From the NCBI GenBank assembly GCA_037976565.1, contig CP137666.1, forward strand, positions 58,026,740 to 58,090,739: a stretch of DNA of 64,000 nucleotides, written 5' to 3'. The notes under the pieces were generated by a model, which saw nothing but the letters and a program-made list of their open reading frames with translations, was not told the origin of the DNA and searched no databases. Below are positions 49,759 through 61,920 of this stretch, piece by piece. The translations under genes and the position numbers were made by a program. Within the stretch, counting starts at the first letter, position 1; the number at the start of each line of letters is the position of its first letter. The DNA is from Mesocentrotus franciscanus (lineage: Eukaryota > Echinodermata > Echinoidea > Camarodonta > Strongylocentrotidae).

Positions 49759-49804
<46 letters not shown>
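49759..49804 (+). repeat. (CT)n microsatellite
   Basis: About 46 bp of ct dinucleotides within a pyrimidine-rich stretch (49670-49850). Confidence 0.95.
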
Positions 49805-49806
<2 letters not shown>

Positions 49807-52044
49807 TTATCTCTCTTTCTCTCTCCCTTTCCTGCTCCCCCTCTACATGTATCTATCTTTCAATGGAAAAAGAGGAGTTAATTTGTGACAGAAAGTAACT
49901 TTCATATCTACAGTGTATCTCATAGTTCAAAGTCATGCTTATCAATATAGACATGTCAGCATTTGGTGAAAATGGCAACTACATTCAAAGGATAACAAAT
50001 TCAACTGTGTTGAAAGAGTAGTTGTATAAACAGACAAATAAATGATCATATCTTTTAAATATTTTCCTTCTCAATCCAAACAGCAATTGTTATGAAACAA
50101 ATGTAACTGAGAACTAAAGCTGACATACTCACTATTAGTAGCAGTAGTAGCCTCTTATCATAGTTGTTTTTTCCTGATCTAACGGTACAATTCAATTGCC
50201 ATTGAGTATAAGGGTTTAAGTGCCACTTCGGAAGTAATAATTCATTCATCACATCATAATTATAATGAAAATCTCACAGAAAAAGCAATTCTAGATCCAC
50301 AAGAGGCGATAAAAACTCATTTTGCTGTATTTTTTAAAATCAGATTCATTCACAAAGTTATTTTCCAAAAAGTTGAAATTCAAGACCATTTTGGGGGTTT
50401 GGTGCAATTTTGAAACTGACTATTCTTAAATCCACATGTCACCACATCAAAACCATTATCATAGATGTTACACTAAACAATAGTAGATTGGTTACAAATA
50501 CGTATGCTGTAAATAGGAGGACAAACAATCAGTTGCTATTAAAGCAACTCATGATCATCATTCAAATAATTTCTGGATGAACGTGAATGCTTTACAAATG
50601 AATTCTTACATACAAGAGGAATATCAAATAATTCCAAAAATAATTATTTTCTTTTCTACATAATGATGCATGCCTTGCAAGTTGCAATAGATGAATAGAA
50701 ATTAATTTCAGTACAAAGACGCATGCCTTTCAAATGAACTGAAAATAACAATATTTAAGGATTCCATAATTATCTCTTTTTTTTCTTGACAAAGATGCAT
50801 GCCTTGGAATGGATTAATTTAATTAATCAGTGGTACTTTAATCTTGTACTGCTCTGAGGGACTGTCAACATCACGTTCAATGACTAGCAAGACTCCACAA
50901 AGTCTGGGCAAATAATGAGATCATTTTCAAGAGGGTGGGAGGGGCGCTCAAGACTTTCTTTTACAGATGCCAAGTCGACCGTGTCATCGAAAGAAATGAT
51001 ACACGCAGTATTGCTAATTGCATCCCTCTCGCAAGTCGTGATAAATAAATACAGATTTTATACAGAGTGTGTTAATAACGCCTCGCTCTTGCAATTTGCC
51101 ATACAGTCATCTTTTATCTCAAGTTAAAGGCAAGGAAATTAAATTTGAATTGTAATAATTGTTACTCTTTTTCATGCAATATGATGAGTTCTAATCAAGT
51201 CTTCATAACCTACCAATTTCTTAAAAGGAAAAGTGTGGTGCCATATTTACAGACACACATCAATTATGCAAACCAGTTGGAATTGTTTATAAATCTAATT
51301 TGATGTTTATCATGTACATGTAAAATGAATTTAAAGAGCTTCTCTGGATCTCGTACAATGACAAAATTATATAATTAGTAAAAATAACTAATAACTTGTA
51401 GTAAAGTTACAGTAATTGAAATTCATTGGGCTTCTTGTGAAAAAATGTAGTACATGTACCGGTATGCTCTATTCTAACATAAGAGGATTGTCTGATACCC
51501 ACCAAACATGCAGGTGTGGACTCTTTCCAGGAGATATTTTGAACAGGTTATGTTGGTTTCCAGTTCAAAAGCAAGCTCACTCTAGACATGTTCCCTCTAA
51601 TTTTCCCGACATAATAGTAATCATTGAAGCTTTGACGACCAATCTAAAAGAATTCTAATATTAAAAAACAGATAATATAATAATTGACCTGGAAATAACC
51701 CTCATAGTTCAAACTTTTGAAGGCTCCCCTACAAACTGATCATGAAAGACGAGAGGTTCTGTCCATCAGAATTGACCTCGTTGGGACGCACTTTGCTCAG
51801 CTGGACAATAGACACCTACAAAAACTCACAATGGTCTGCTAGTCAAGCAATTTGTACTCATATGCGGGACCCATTTGAACTCATTTTGGGGGTTTCAGAT
51901 TCAATGGAGGCACTTTAATAGAAACTTGTCAAACATGCAGTGCGTCTAGCTACAAACAGTGATTCAGCCAGTTGTCCAAATATGTCATATTTTTGCTTGT
52001 AGTGTAAATACATGCATGTTGGTTAGCAATATGTATTTCTGAAT

Positions 52045-52136
52045 TATATCATTCTCTTCCTCTCTATCTCTCCATCTCTTTTTCTCTCTGTCTCTCCATC
52101 TCTGTCTCTCTCTCTCTGTCTCTCTCTCTCTATGTA

Positions 52137-52172
<36 letters not shown>

Positions 52173-52270
52173 CTTTCTCTAACCCTCTCTCTGTTCTTTT
52201 CACTTGTCTTCTCTCCTCTTCACTCCTCCTTGTTTTGTTTTTCTCTCTCTCTCCTTTCATTCTGTCTCTC
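52045..52270 (+). repeat. CT-rich tract with (GTCT)n
   Basis: Pyrimidine-rich simple repeat. A tetranucleotide run tgtc/gtct lies at about 52137-52165. Confidence 0.92.
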
Positions 52271-53422
52271 ATTTGCTCCCTCTCATTATCTGTTAGTATA
52301 TAGATATGACATCTAGCTGACTTCTATCTCTTTCTCTAATTCTACTCTTTATTTTTATATCTCTTAATGTGCCAGCAAAGTACAAAATACCTTTTGAAAT
52401 CAATTAAAAGATCATTTCTATCAAAACAAATATAATTCAGAGTGAGGACACCACTAATATCAACCCCAAAAGAAATAGGCCCACCAAATAGCATATTAAA
52501 TCGATTTATATACAACAGTGACATTATTATTTGCCCCTGGAGTATTGACTACATACATAATACAACAGAGAGTTGAAGAGATATTAAATAAAAAAGATGA
52601 GATGCAACGGATAGAAAAGATGACAGGTTAAGAACCTCAGTCGGGGTGAATAGCCTCCTCCAGATAGTCTTACAGAGAGTGTATTTGGCTCATGCGGCTT
52701 GGCTTTCAACTAATGGCTATGCACATGACATGTCCCAAAGATACATAATATGTGCTACTCTGTTAACGCAGGCCTTCTCTTCGCACTGAAGTACTCATGA
52801 TCTTGATTAATGCCATGCTTCAAGCATCAGAAGACGGAGGTGTTAAAGCCCCAAGCTATGAAAATGATTAGTAAGATTATGCATGCATGTTTCAAGGTAT
52901 TACAAAAGAATTTAATATATGGTCAATATGTAAATGTAGGGTCATTACCCGGTGATAATCTTAATTTACTTCAATAGAGAGAAGCATGTTGAATACGAAG
53001 CAAATCATTTATAAATCATTTTTATGACAGCAGCTTAAGAAGGTTTCAACATTTTCAGCCTTTGTGTGATTTTATTCAAAACATAAAATACAATGGGAAA
53101 CTTGTTGATATGTTATAATTCTCAGAGAAAACACAACTAATTGGTCGAAAAATATTAATACATATCAAAAGCAGTTGTAGCTCATATGTTTTGCCTAGAT
53201 AGCCATGGTTAAGAGTGCTTGGAAGTGTCTGTAATGTGCTATAAGTCACAGCTTATGTGCAAACAGTAGACAAATAAATCTGTGAAAAGGTTGGAATCAA
53301 ATAAAAGAAACCTTGTGTGACCTACATAGCAATTGGAATGAATTAATTGATCATTCAACCAAAAGCAGTGTATTAACATCATACTGATTAGGGGATTCAC
53401 ATGCAAGCACTTGATAATATCT

Positions 53423-53495
53423 TCTGTTTGGACCCAGAAGGGCATTAACTCATATACTTTATCAGAGAGTTAATGCCCTCCTGGCTCTGAACAGA
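53423..53495. repeat. Short palindromic hairpin repeat, copy G
   Basis: Arms of 29 bp: 53423-53451 (contains cccagaagggcattaactc) and 53467-53495 (contains gagttaatgccctcctgg), with a 15-base loop. Confidence 0.9.
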
Positions 53496-55623
53496 CCATA
53501 TGTTGTATTATGGATTTATGTCTGCTTCTGACTGAAATTTTGCTCAATTGGAGATTCTCATTATGAGAGTGGGCAAATCAAAAAAGATGTTCTCCCCTGT
53601 TACAATGTATACCACATTGAAGACAGAACTGTAACACAAATTAGCCAATCGATGTTAGGTTTCATATTTACTGTCAAAATGTTTTATTTTTTTCTTTGCT
53701 GGTTTTTGGTTTTGTATGAATTTGAAATATCCAACATGAAAGCATTGCCAAAGGTAAATAAGAAGGAGCCTATAAACACATTCCAGACATGTATAGGCAG
53801 GTAAAGAAATGTTGAAGCTGAACGCATTTTAGACGGACAAAGTGCAACTTAGGAATGGGGGAAAGGAAAATATCTGCACAAACAAAGGGAGGGCATGGGC
53901 CCTCATCCGGAACAAACCTCAAAAAGAGAAATAATACCTCAATGTCTATCATCCAGAAGGGATTTTTCGAGATCAATACCAAACCAGGAACATGCAATCA
54001 ATACTGCTCCCCGGGACACCTAAACGTTCAGACAATTCATGCAGAAAGAGATTCTTAAATGCGATTAAAAGCGGGATTGTGATATGCTAGTGGAAGAGGA
54101 AATGCTGGGACGACTTTGCCTTTGGACTAGGAATCATTAACCAGTGACAAATGGATGGAAGAGTAGATGCACCCTCTATCATTGTTTCGTCTTCTATTGA
54201 TCACCTGATGAACCTGGCTTCGTAACGCCACAGTGATGGCGGACATTTTTTTTTCCTTCAAAGCAGGCAACGATGATGACTCATCCCTTTTTTATGGCCG
54301 CAAAAGTGTTGGGTTTATTAACACTTAGGTGAAGATGGTTCGAGCAAAATAGGGAGAATTCCTTTTCTCGTTCATCAAATGTCTTTTGCGGTACTGCAGG
54401 GTAGCTCTGACAACAGCAAATTAATTTGTTGCAATCTTAAAAAGTCGTTGAGGAGAGAGAATTTTTTGGAGGATGCTAACAGGGAGCCCATGCTGGGTGC
54501 AGAGACTAATGGAGACTTTTTACAGCTGAGGAGATTCAGCAGTTAACAGTTTTTGCTACGAATATGCTGCTATCTTGCAACAAGAAACAGTTCTTGTCTC
54601 TTAATGCATCTCTAATCAAATCCAGAGAAAGAATGGTGATGATTCATTCAAATTGGAGATGGTACTACACTTTCTTTTCTCTGTATGACATCATGAACTG
54701 GTTAGGAATAGCTAGAGTGTTTAATCTAGACAACAGCGAGCCATTACCAGTATGTCTTCTTTCTTTCATGCAAGTGATAGATCAGCCTTGTGAATCTTTG
54801 AAGTGTGACAATATTGATTCTAGATGGCCTGAAAAGCACATTACATGTAATCAAAGCCATCAAGTCATGTTACATGGATGACACATTACAACAACATGAA
54901 TTTTAGCATGCCTGTCTTCTACTCTTTCACCATGATAATACAATCACGGCCATAAAATATCCTATCATTTGTCAGCATTTGAGAAAGCCCCCATCAAGGA
55001 ATATGGATATTTATGCATGAACTTGAGCCAGAGCCATTGGTTGAACTCTCTGTACAGCCAAGGAGTATACCCCCGGGCGATGGCCAACAGGCAGAAGGGG
55101 ATACGACCCAGGGTGGGTCAGGTTTTAATACCGACGTGAAAGGCCCTAACCTCCATCCAGTGCTGGTCCCTGCAAACGTGAAGAACAAACAATGGGTTTA
55201 AACGGGAAGGAAGCGAGCACGCAAGAGATCCTCCAATCGTATGTTTAGAGAGTGTAAAGCACACAGAGAAGCAGTCGTAATGGAGATGGGGAGAGGAGAA
55301 GAGAGAGAACCTTCAATTTCCTCAAGAAGATAGAGAGAAGATATAGTTATCTATCAAGATTGTAGCAGAGGAAACATCAGTGCACTTAGACTCTACATGC
55401 TATCTGTGTTACACTGGTCTCCCGTCTTTTAATTTTTAACTCGGGAGACTGCAGCTATCTACATGTATACTGCTATTTGAATGCAATACACTATTGAGAA
55501 ATACATGCAGTTTACAGTGAACAATTTCTCCTTATCAAATGAACACTCCAATGTGAAATGGACTCAAAAACAGTAATAAGAAAAGAAATTTTCTTCCTTT
55601 ATACTTCTTATGACAAGTCATTT

Positions 55624-55680
55624 GCTAAGAACCAGAAGGGCATAAAGTCTTTGTACAATTACATTGGTTAATGCTCTGTT
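55624..55680. repeat. Short palindromic hairpin repeat, copy H (degenerate)
   Basis: The left arm accagaagggcat is kept. Of the right arm only ggttaatgctctg remains, so the palindrome is largely lost. Confidence 0.5.
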
Positions 55681-58319
55681 ATCTGTTATGCTTGTTATGC
55701 TGATTTTAAAGTAAAAATGAACACAGGCTTACACTGTATAATATACATGTACATAAAGACCACTCCCTCCTCCCCTCATAATAACAAGACTACATTTGTA
55801 AGTTGCTAAGAGCATTGATTAAATCTTTATTGTGATGAAGAATCACAACCTGTCTGTCCAAATTGCAGTGTTTCTTTGCTGTGAAGAAACAAACAACACA
55901 CATTAATTAAATGTCATCCGAGCAGATAGATGAGTAGCATCTCACCTAATCCCTACCAGCAATACGTAGCCATCTGAAGTTTGTTCTACGATACTCCCGT
56001 CTGCTGCTTAAATAGCCCATTCGCTAAACTTTGGAGGCAATAACAGCTACCCTCACAGATCAATAAGCACTGAAATGCAAACCAGCAGATCACATTCAGC
56101 ATTTAAAGTGCCTCATGCGATGAGAAATCCATCAACTGGTACTTCCCATCCTTATGAAACATACAAAATAATGATAATCTGATCCTTTCATAACTACGGA
56201 TATGCACATGAACGGAATATCATTACCATTTATAAGGGCTTATTATAAATTGCTACAGGGTTTACCTGTATATAATACTGAGAAACCGAGCTCATCTTAT
56301 ATGGTAAGTATTAGAGTATACGACATGGCATGAAGCTTCATCGACATCTGATAGCCCAAGTCCACTTTAAAACATTCCCACAATGGACAATAATTGGGGA
56401 AAGGATCACATTTTATGAAGATATCCGCCATTCCATCAATAATGACACATGAATGAATAATGATATTACAAGCACGTGCATAAAAGCAGCCTGGGACGCA
56501 GGAGAAGGAAGCAAGAACATGAGCGTCCACCTTGAGCGTGCGCCGAGGGACAGCACGGTGGAGGGTCGTATTACAGTAAGACAGTGACAAGAATGCGGCA
56601 AGGCGTTCAGTCGCGGTTTACTCATTACCAAACATTGTCTTTAAACGTAAAATGGCAAGACGGTTTACTTAAATGTTCCCTCTTGCAATCTCTCTCAGCT
56701 CTCCCGTCATGATCACGTTGCATGCCTTGCATCAAAACTGAGTAATAACACCCCTTAACAGATAGATGAATTTTCAAAACAAGGCACCCCCCCCCCCTCC
56801 CCCCACACACACACATTCTCTCATGAGGGCGTAACATCAAACCCGACTTTCAGCTTTCTCTTGAATGGAACCACACGCAAGGAGAACTCCACCATCTCCA
56901 GATTTGCTCCCACTGGCTTTCAATCTGCTCTCGGCATCAGCTTGAAGAGGAAGAACATGGCAGGCATATCTTAATTGGAAATTTTGTGCTTGGTGACCCA
57001 GCTAAAGCAGATTACATCCTTCATTTCACAACCACTCATCAGCAATCACTGCACTCCATCATTCGGACAGAGATTCAAGTCAAACCTGAAGGAGGAATAC
57101 AGTGAGGAGACCACTGGTAGCTCCCAAAGAAACTCTTAGGCAATCACCTCTTTTGAATGGCTCAATGCCTCACATTAAAACCAGAAGGGTACAGAAGAGC
57201 ATGTACCATCGACTAAGGACTGACATTTTGGTCCAGTGCTATGCCTATCACTGTAATCTCTCATCACACTACACAGGGCTCCTGGATATTTCATCTCAAT
57301 TTGGGAGCTTTACCTACATGTACGGTCAATGATACATTTAATGAAAATTAGACAATGACTAACTAACCATATCATATACTGAAAACAAACATCAAGATAA
57401 GGTATACAGATTTACATGTACGAACTGCTTTGTGGAGTTGTATACATGACTACAAGTATGAATATCAAACTTTAGTATTTACAGACATGTATGTGTACCA
57501 ACAAATTTCCTTTCGTGAAAAGTTCATGTACATATAGCATTAAAGTTTTAAACTCTTTTTGAGATATTGGTTCAGTGTCATTTCAATGACTTCCATTTCA
57601 TAGTCAAACAAATATGTTTAGCCTACAATTTTTTAACCCCAAATGTTGAAGAAAAAAATTGAGACAGTTGGATATGATTGCATTTGTAGTTATACTCTGA
57701 TGGATATTGGGATGCTGCATCATGTTTTCATTTTCAAATCAGCAACAGTGCACATGTTCATAAGAGCAAACATACATGTATATGCTACATGTATTTCCAC
57801 GTTATGCAACTAATCTGTTCATCTGCCAAAACAAAGAATACACTATAGGCCCATTTACACAGCCTAAACACCATTTTGAAAAATTCATTGAATTATTTTT
57901 ACTGTCATTTACACTAATGGAAAAACCCATAAAAATATGCTATTTGGTATTTGCTCATTGCAATTTTTTGGTGAGTAAGGAGTGCGCATGCCCGACTTGT
58001 CGCTGCTCTGCATGCAATGGCACGTAGGCGAGAAGTTCGCGTGACCAAATAAATGGAATCCTTCACCGATGTTCATGTTTTATTTCAGTTTTTCGTCGTG
58101 TTTGCAGACAGTTTATCAACTGCCAACGAAACACCAGAATATGAGAAAATCAAAAAAATTTGCTTGCAATCTAAATTCTGCTATTGTTGCTTCTCATGAT
58201 CACCTACCTATGATCTATCTGTACTGTTCAACTACATTAAAACTTGATGAAGATTGATGATGGAAACTTCATCTTGTCAAAGCAAACCATTTCAACCCAA
58301 TACCTCCTCTGGCTAAAGT

Positions 58320-58390
58320 AAAGTAAGGGAGGAGGAGAGAGAAAGAGAGAGGGGAGAGAGAAAGAGAGAAAGAGAGAGGGGAGAGAGACA
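58320..58390 (+). repeat. Purine-rich (GA)n minisatellite
   Basis: agagagaaagagagaggg recurs in a pattern of about 30 bp, (gggagagagaaagagaga). Confidence 0.85.
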
Positions 58391-59524
58391 CTGAATGGGT
58401 TTTTGAGGAATAAACAAGTGTTGTTGAGTGGCCCCAGAGACCAATACAGGCTGGCGAAATGTTCTCATCTATCACTCCTTAGAGGAGGCCCTGGAACATG
58501 GAAAAATGGCATTTAAAGAGAAGAATGAGCTCTGGTGACGGTGACAAATGATTTTTGAACTGTCTCATTCTCTTTACAATATTTTATAAGAAAGTCATAA
58601 TAAAAACATTGTAACTGTCTCCTAAAAGGGAGTGCTCTTCAAACGCCCTTATATTTAAAAAAATGTGACAAGACACAGTTCAAGTGTAAGGACCAAAGAG
58701 TCATGCTATATATATTTGTAGTCCCATATACCCATTTCTGTGGGCCATGCATGTCCATTTCATCAAGAGCTTTTCTTCAAATTTCCTATCAATCTCATGA
58801 TCCTGAAACCTTCTATCCTACACTGATACTGATACTGATCCAAATTGCTTCCAGGCAGTTTTTTTCACAATCTTATTGCATGACCAGAACTCAACTTTAC
58901 CTTTAATGCCAGAGTCTCCAGATGTAATGGCTTGTGATTGCAAATCATTTCTGGAAGGAGACAGTCGTATTGTTGCATTCACATTATATGCAGCATACAT
59001 TTATGAAATTTATGAATGATAAGTACTTGAATAAATGAATTGAATTGAAATGGGATTTGTGAAGATCAACCCATTAAATGCTGCACCCAGATGACCTAAG
59101 AGTAAGAAGAAACCCATTGCAAATGCATGTACATGTATGTACATGATGAATACATATACAATGATTTCCAACAGGAAAAAGGCTTTTATGGGCCTGTATG
59201 ATATGTATTCATTCATAACTACTAAGCAAATTAACAGAAATTGTAAAATAAACTGGATAGTTGTAAACTTACAGATAAAGGAATTGAATAAGTTCATAAC
59301 AATGTCACTATCATATAAAAAGAATGCAATGCACACCTTTGAAAACCTTGACAAAGACTTGAACAAGAACATGTGCATACATGTAGATAGTAACTAAGCA
59401 CATCACAGAGGAATATTCCTTACCTCCAAAAAAAAAATCTTCTGAAATATCCCCTGTGAAACAGGATCTCTGAAAACAGACTGCCAAAATGTGAACAAAT
59501 TAAGAGCCATTTTGACCTTTTCAC

Positions 59525-59557
59525 AGCGAGCGAGCTCCGAAGCCAAACTCGCTCGCT
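59525..59557. repeat. Perfect 10-bp inverted repeat
   Basis: agcgagcgag (59525-59534) and ctcgctcgct (59548-59557) with a 13-base spacer. It stands out as a CpG-containing palindrome in AT-rich sequence. Confidence 0.85.
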
Positions 59558-60301
59558 CGGTCCTGGTGATTTATGGGTCTTCGGCTCATGAACTTGGTTA
59601 GAGAGGTAAAATAGCTCGCCCTGTTCTGCTACCCCTAGCAAAATAAACTTGAGTAGAGCAATCTAAACCAGGAGAGCTAGCTTGGATATAACAGAGGATC
59701 ATAAATTTGTTCCTCTGTTTTTGTTCAAGTGATATAAAACAGGGAATAAAATAACAAGAAAGAAAGAAAGATTGTAATTTTAAAGGAACAAATGTTCCTT
59801 TGAGTTTTGGGAAATGTTTTATGCTTTGTGCACGTTTCATTATGAAATGTGACCATTTCAAATTATCTTAATTGAATCAGATACATGTAATACAAGTACT
59901 CTCAAAGACAAAAACAAATATCAACATGAACAAAAATAAAATTACATCAGGGAGCATATAGTGTAATGTAATTGTAGACCTACAATGTATAATATCCATT
60001 TATCAGTTATATTGGGTGCAGCTTCACAGACTTAATAACAAAAATTTGATTGAATTTCTCCAATATTTTTGTAATATAATACTATAAAAGTCTTTGCCAC
60101 TTTTCTTTGGAAGAAAAATATGCTGTGTGGAGGTCTGGTTGCGTATTTCTCAATCTCTTTCCACTTTCCAGGCATACTATACCCACAAAATACCTTGAAA
60201 TCATCACATATCAATTATTATCTACACCCTACATGTATGATGGGATAATGCACAAGTTGACAAGTATACTGATTCACCACAAACTAGTTGTAAGCACATT
60301 A

Positions 60302-60614
60302 GGCCTGTCTTCATCAGCTCGAGTTTGCCAAATAACCCGCTATCCTGATCGCAAATTAGCCAATTAATTTGCGTCTTCATCAGCCCGCAGTTGCAATTAG
60401 CGGGATATTTGGTCGAGAAAATATCCTGAGAAATCTTGGTCTTGTTTCCAAAATATCCCATTATTTGGGAAATAGGGGGCTAATTTGCGCCCGTCCGAGC
60501 TAGTTTGTGATGAGCATATCGGTCTGGTGAAGACGCAATTTCGAGCTTCGGGATAATATCCAAAGTCTGATAATAGCTGATTATTTGGCAAACTCGAGCT
60601 GATGAAGACAGGCC
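60302..60614. mobile_element. Young non-autonomous TIR element with perfect 34-bp TIRs, 313 bp
   Basis: The terminal inverted repeats 60302-60335 (ggcctgtcttcatcagctcg...) and 60581-60614 are identical in reverse complement over all 34 bp. Both sides are flanked by TA, a probable 2-bp target duplication. The interior has further mirrored words (tgcgtcttcatcag near the left end, gatgaagacagg near the right). No coding capacity. The perfect ends imply recent insertion. Confidence 0.92.
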
Positions 60615-61544
60615 TATTGCTGCATGGGTAGGTACTCAATGATTATTTTTCCAATTGTGGCAGAAGCTGAATACTTCCATGTACTCCATGTGCCCACCAT
60701 TGGCTCAAACATGATTAATTATTCACACACTGATTACATCAAATTCTTTCCCAAATCATCAAATCAATAGTGTTAGAAAAACAGTGGCTCACAAAGGACT
60801 TGCCTTTCGCAAGTGGTCCCTTCACCATGGGGTAAACAAAAGAGCTTCAAGCGTCTGGGAAGCTCCCACTGTGCATCATCAATACAGCAATGGAGCATGG
60901 AGAAATGACTGATAGGGTCGACGAAGCTCAATTTTTGGTAGGAGATCTCGCTGGTGTTTTCTAATTTATGTCAGTTCATGGTGACAGCAAATAAACTGCA
61001 ATACTTTGGAAAGGATCATAACTTTATGGTTAGCCCTAATGTTTCTGAAAAGCCATTTTCAGATGATTGAATTCCCTTATATTTCAATGCTACATTATTT
61101 ACAGATCATCATTTGAGAGTTTACATTCACCCTAAAATGACAGTTACTGGCTTTGCAACCACTTGGTTTCACTCTAAAGTGAGGGCTCAATATTTGTATT
61201 ACTAAAAATTACCTCAATTTTCCATGTAACACTGTAGTGCAAATAACACAATCACAACTACTTTCAAAAAATCAACCTAAGGCAATTTCAATAGCCTTGT
61301 GCGTCACCTATTGAAATGTGCAAGAATGACAATGACGTATAACTTAATCCGAACATGATTTCTGTGGGATATAGAGTAGTGTATAGAAATTGCCCTTGAG
61401 TTGATTTTTCAAAAGTACCGGTTACTTGCAATCGTGTTTGCAATCGTGTTAAATATGCACCTTTAGTACAAAAGGCAAAAAGACACCTTTGGTAACAAAA
61501 GGCAAAATGGCACTAAAATCCAATATTCAATACTTGTTTGTACA

Positions 61545-61920
61545 CATGTCTGTATCCGATGCAAGAATCCACTTTCCATCTACATGAATGTCTGTTTGTA
61601 TTCTATTACCCATGTAGTATCAACAGCCCAAGTCTCACTTTCCTTCCCTTGTATTTGAGGTGTAACAAAGGATTCTACCCTTGTCAACTGGATGATAGGG
61701 TGTGGTAAGAAACATAATACCTTGTTGTGTACATCTAACAAGCTCTTTGGGGTGTCTGTGTATCCAATTCAAGTACACATTGTTCATCTATATCTGTTTG
61801 TTTTCTGTTACCCTACTATCATCAACAGACAAAGTCTCACTTTCCTTCCCTTGTGTCTCTTTGAGGTGTACTACACCATGTCAACTGGATAATGGGGTGG
61901 GGGTGAGAAACAAGATCCCT
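61545..61920 (+). repeat. Tandem duplication, period about 202 bp
   Basis: agtctcactttccttccctt occurs at 61631 and 61833. The flanking tctgtttgt, atcaacag, gaggtgta and gtcaactggat occur in the same order in both copies. Confidence 0.88.

Noticed and set aside
55013..55201. Open frames on both strands in a GC-richer stretch
   Set aside because: No family resemblance and no splice sites that keep a frame; treated as intron.
21601..55680. Hairpin family as conserved microRNA precursors
   Set aside because: Not claimed as a feature: arms decay independently, both arms are near-perfect in good copies with no mature-strand bias visible, and no small-RNA data are available.
56297..56640. Overlapping minus-strand open frames in a GC-richer stretch
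   Set aside because: No recognisable domain, no convincing acceptor and donor pair, and no cadherin motif.
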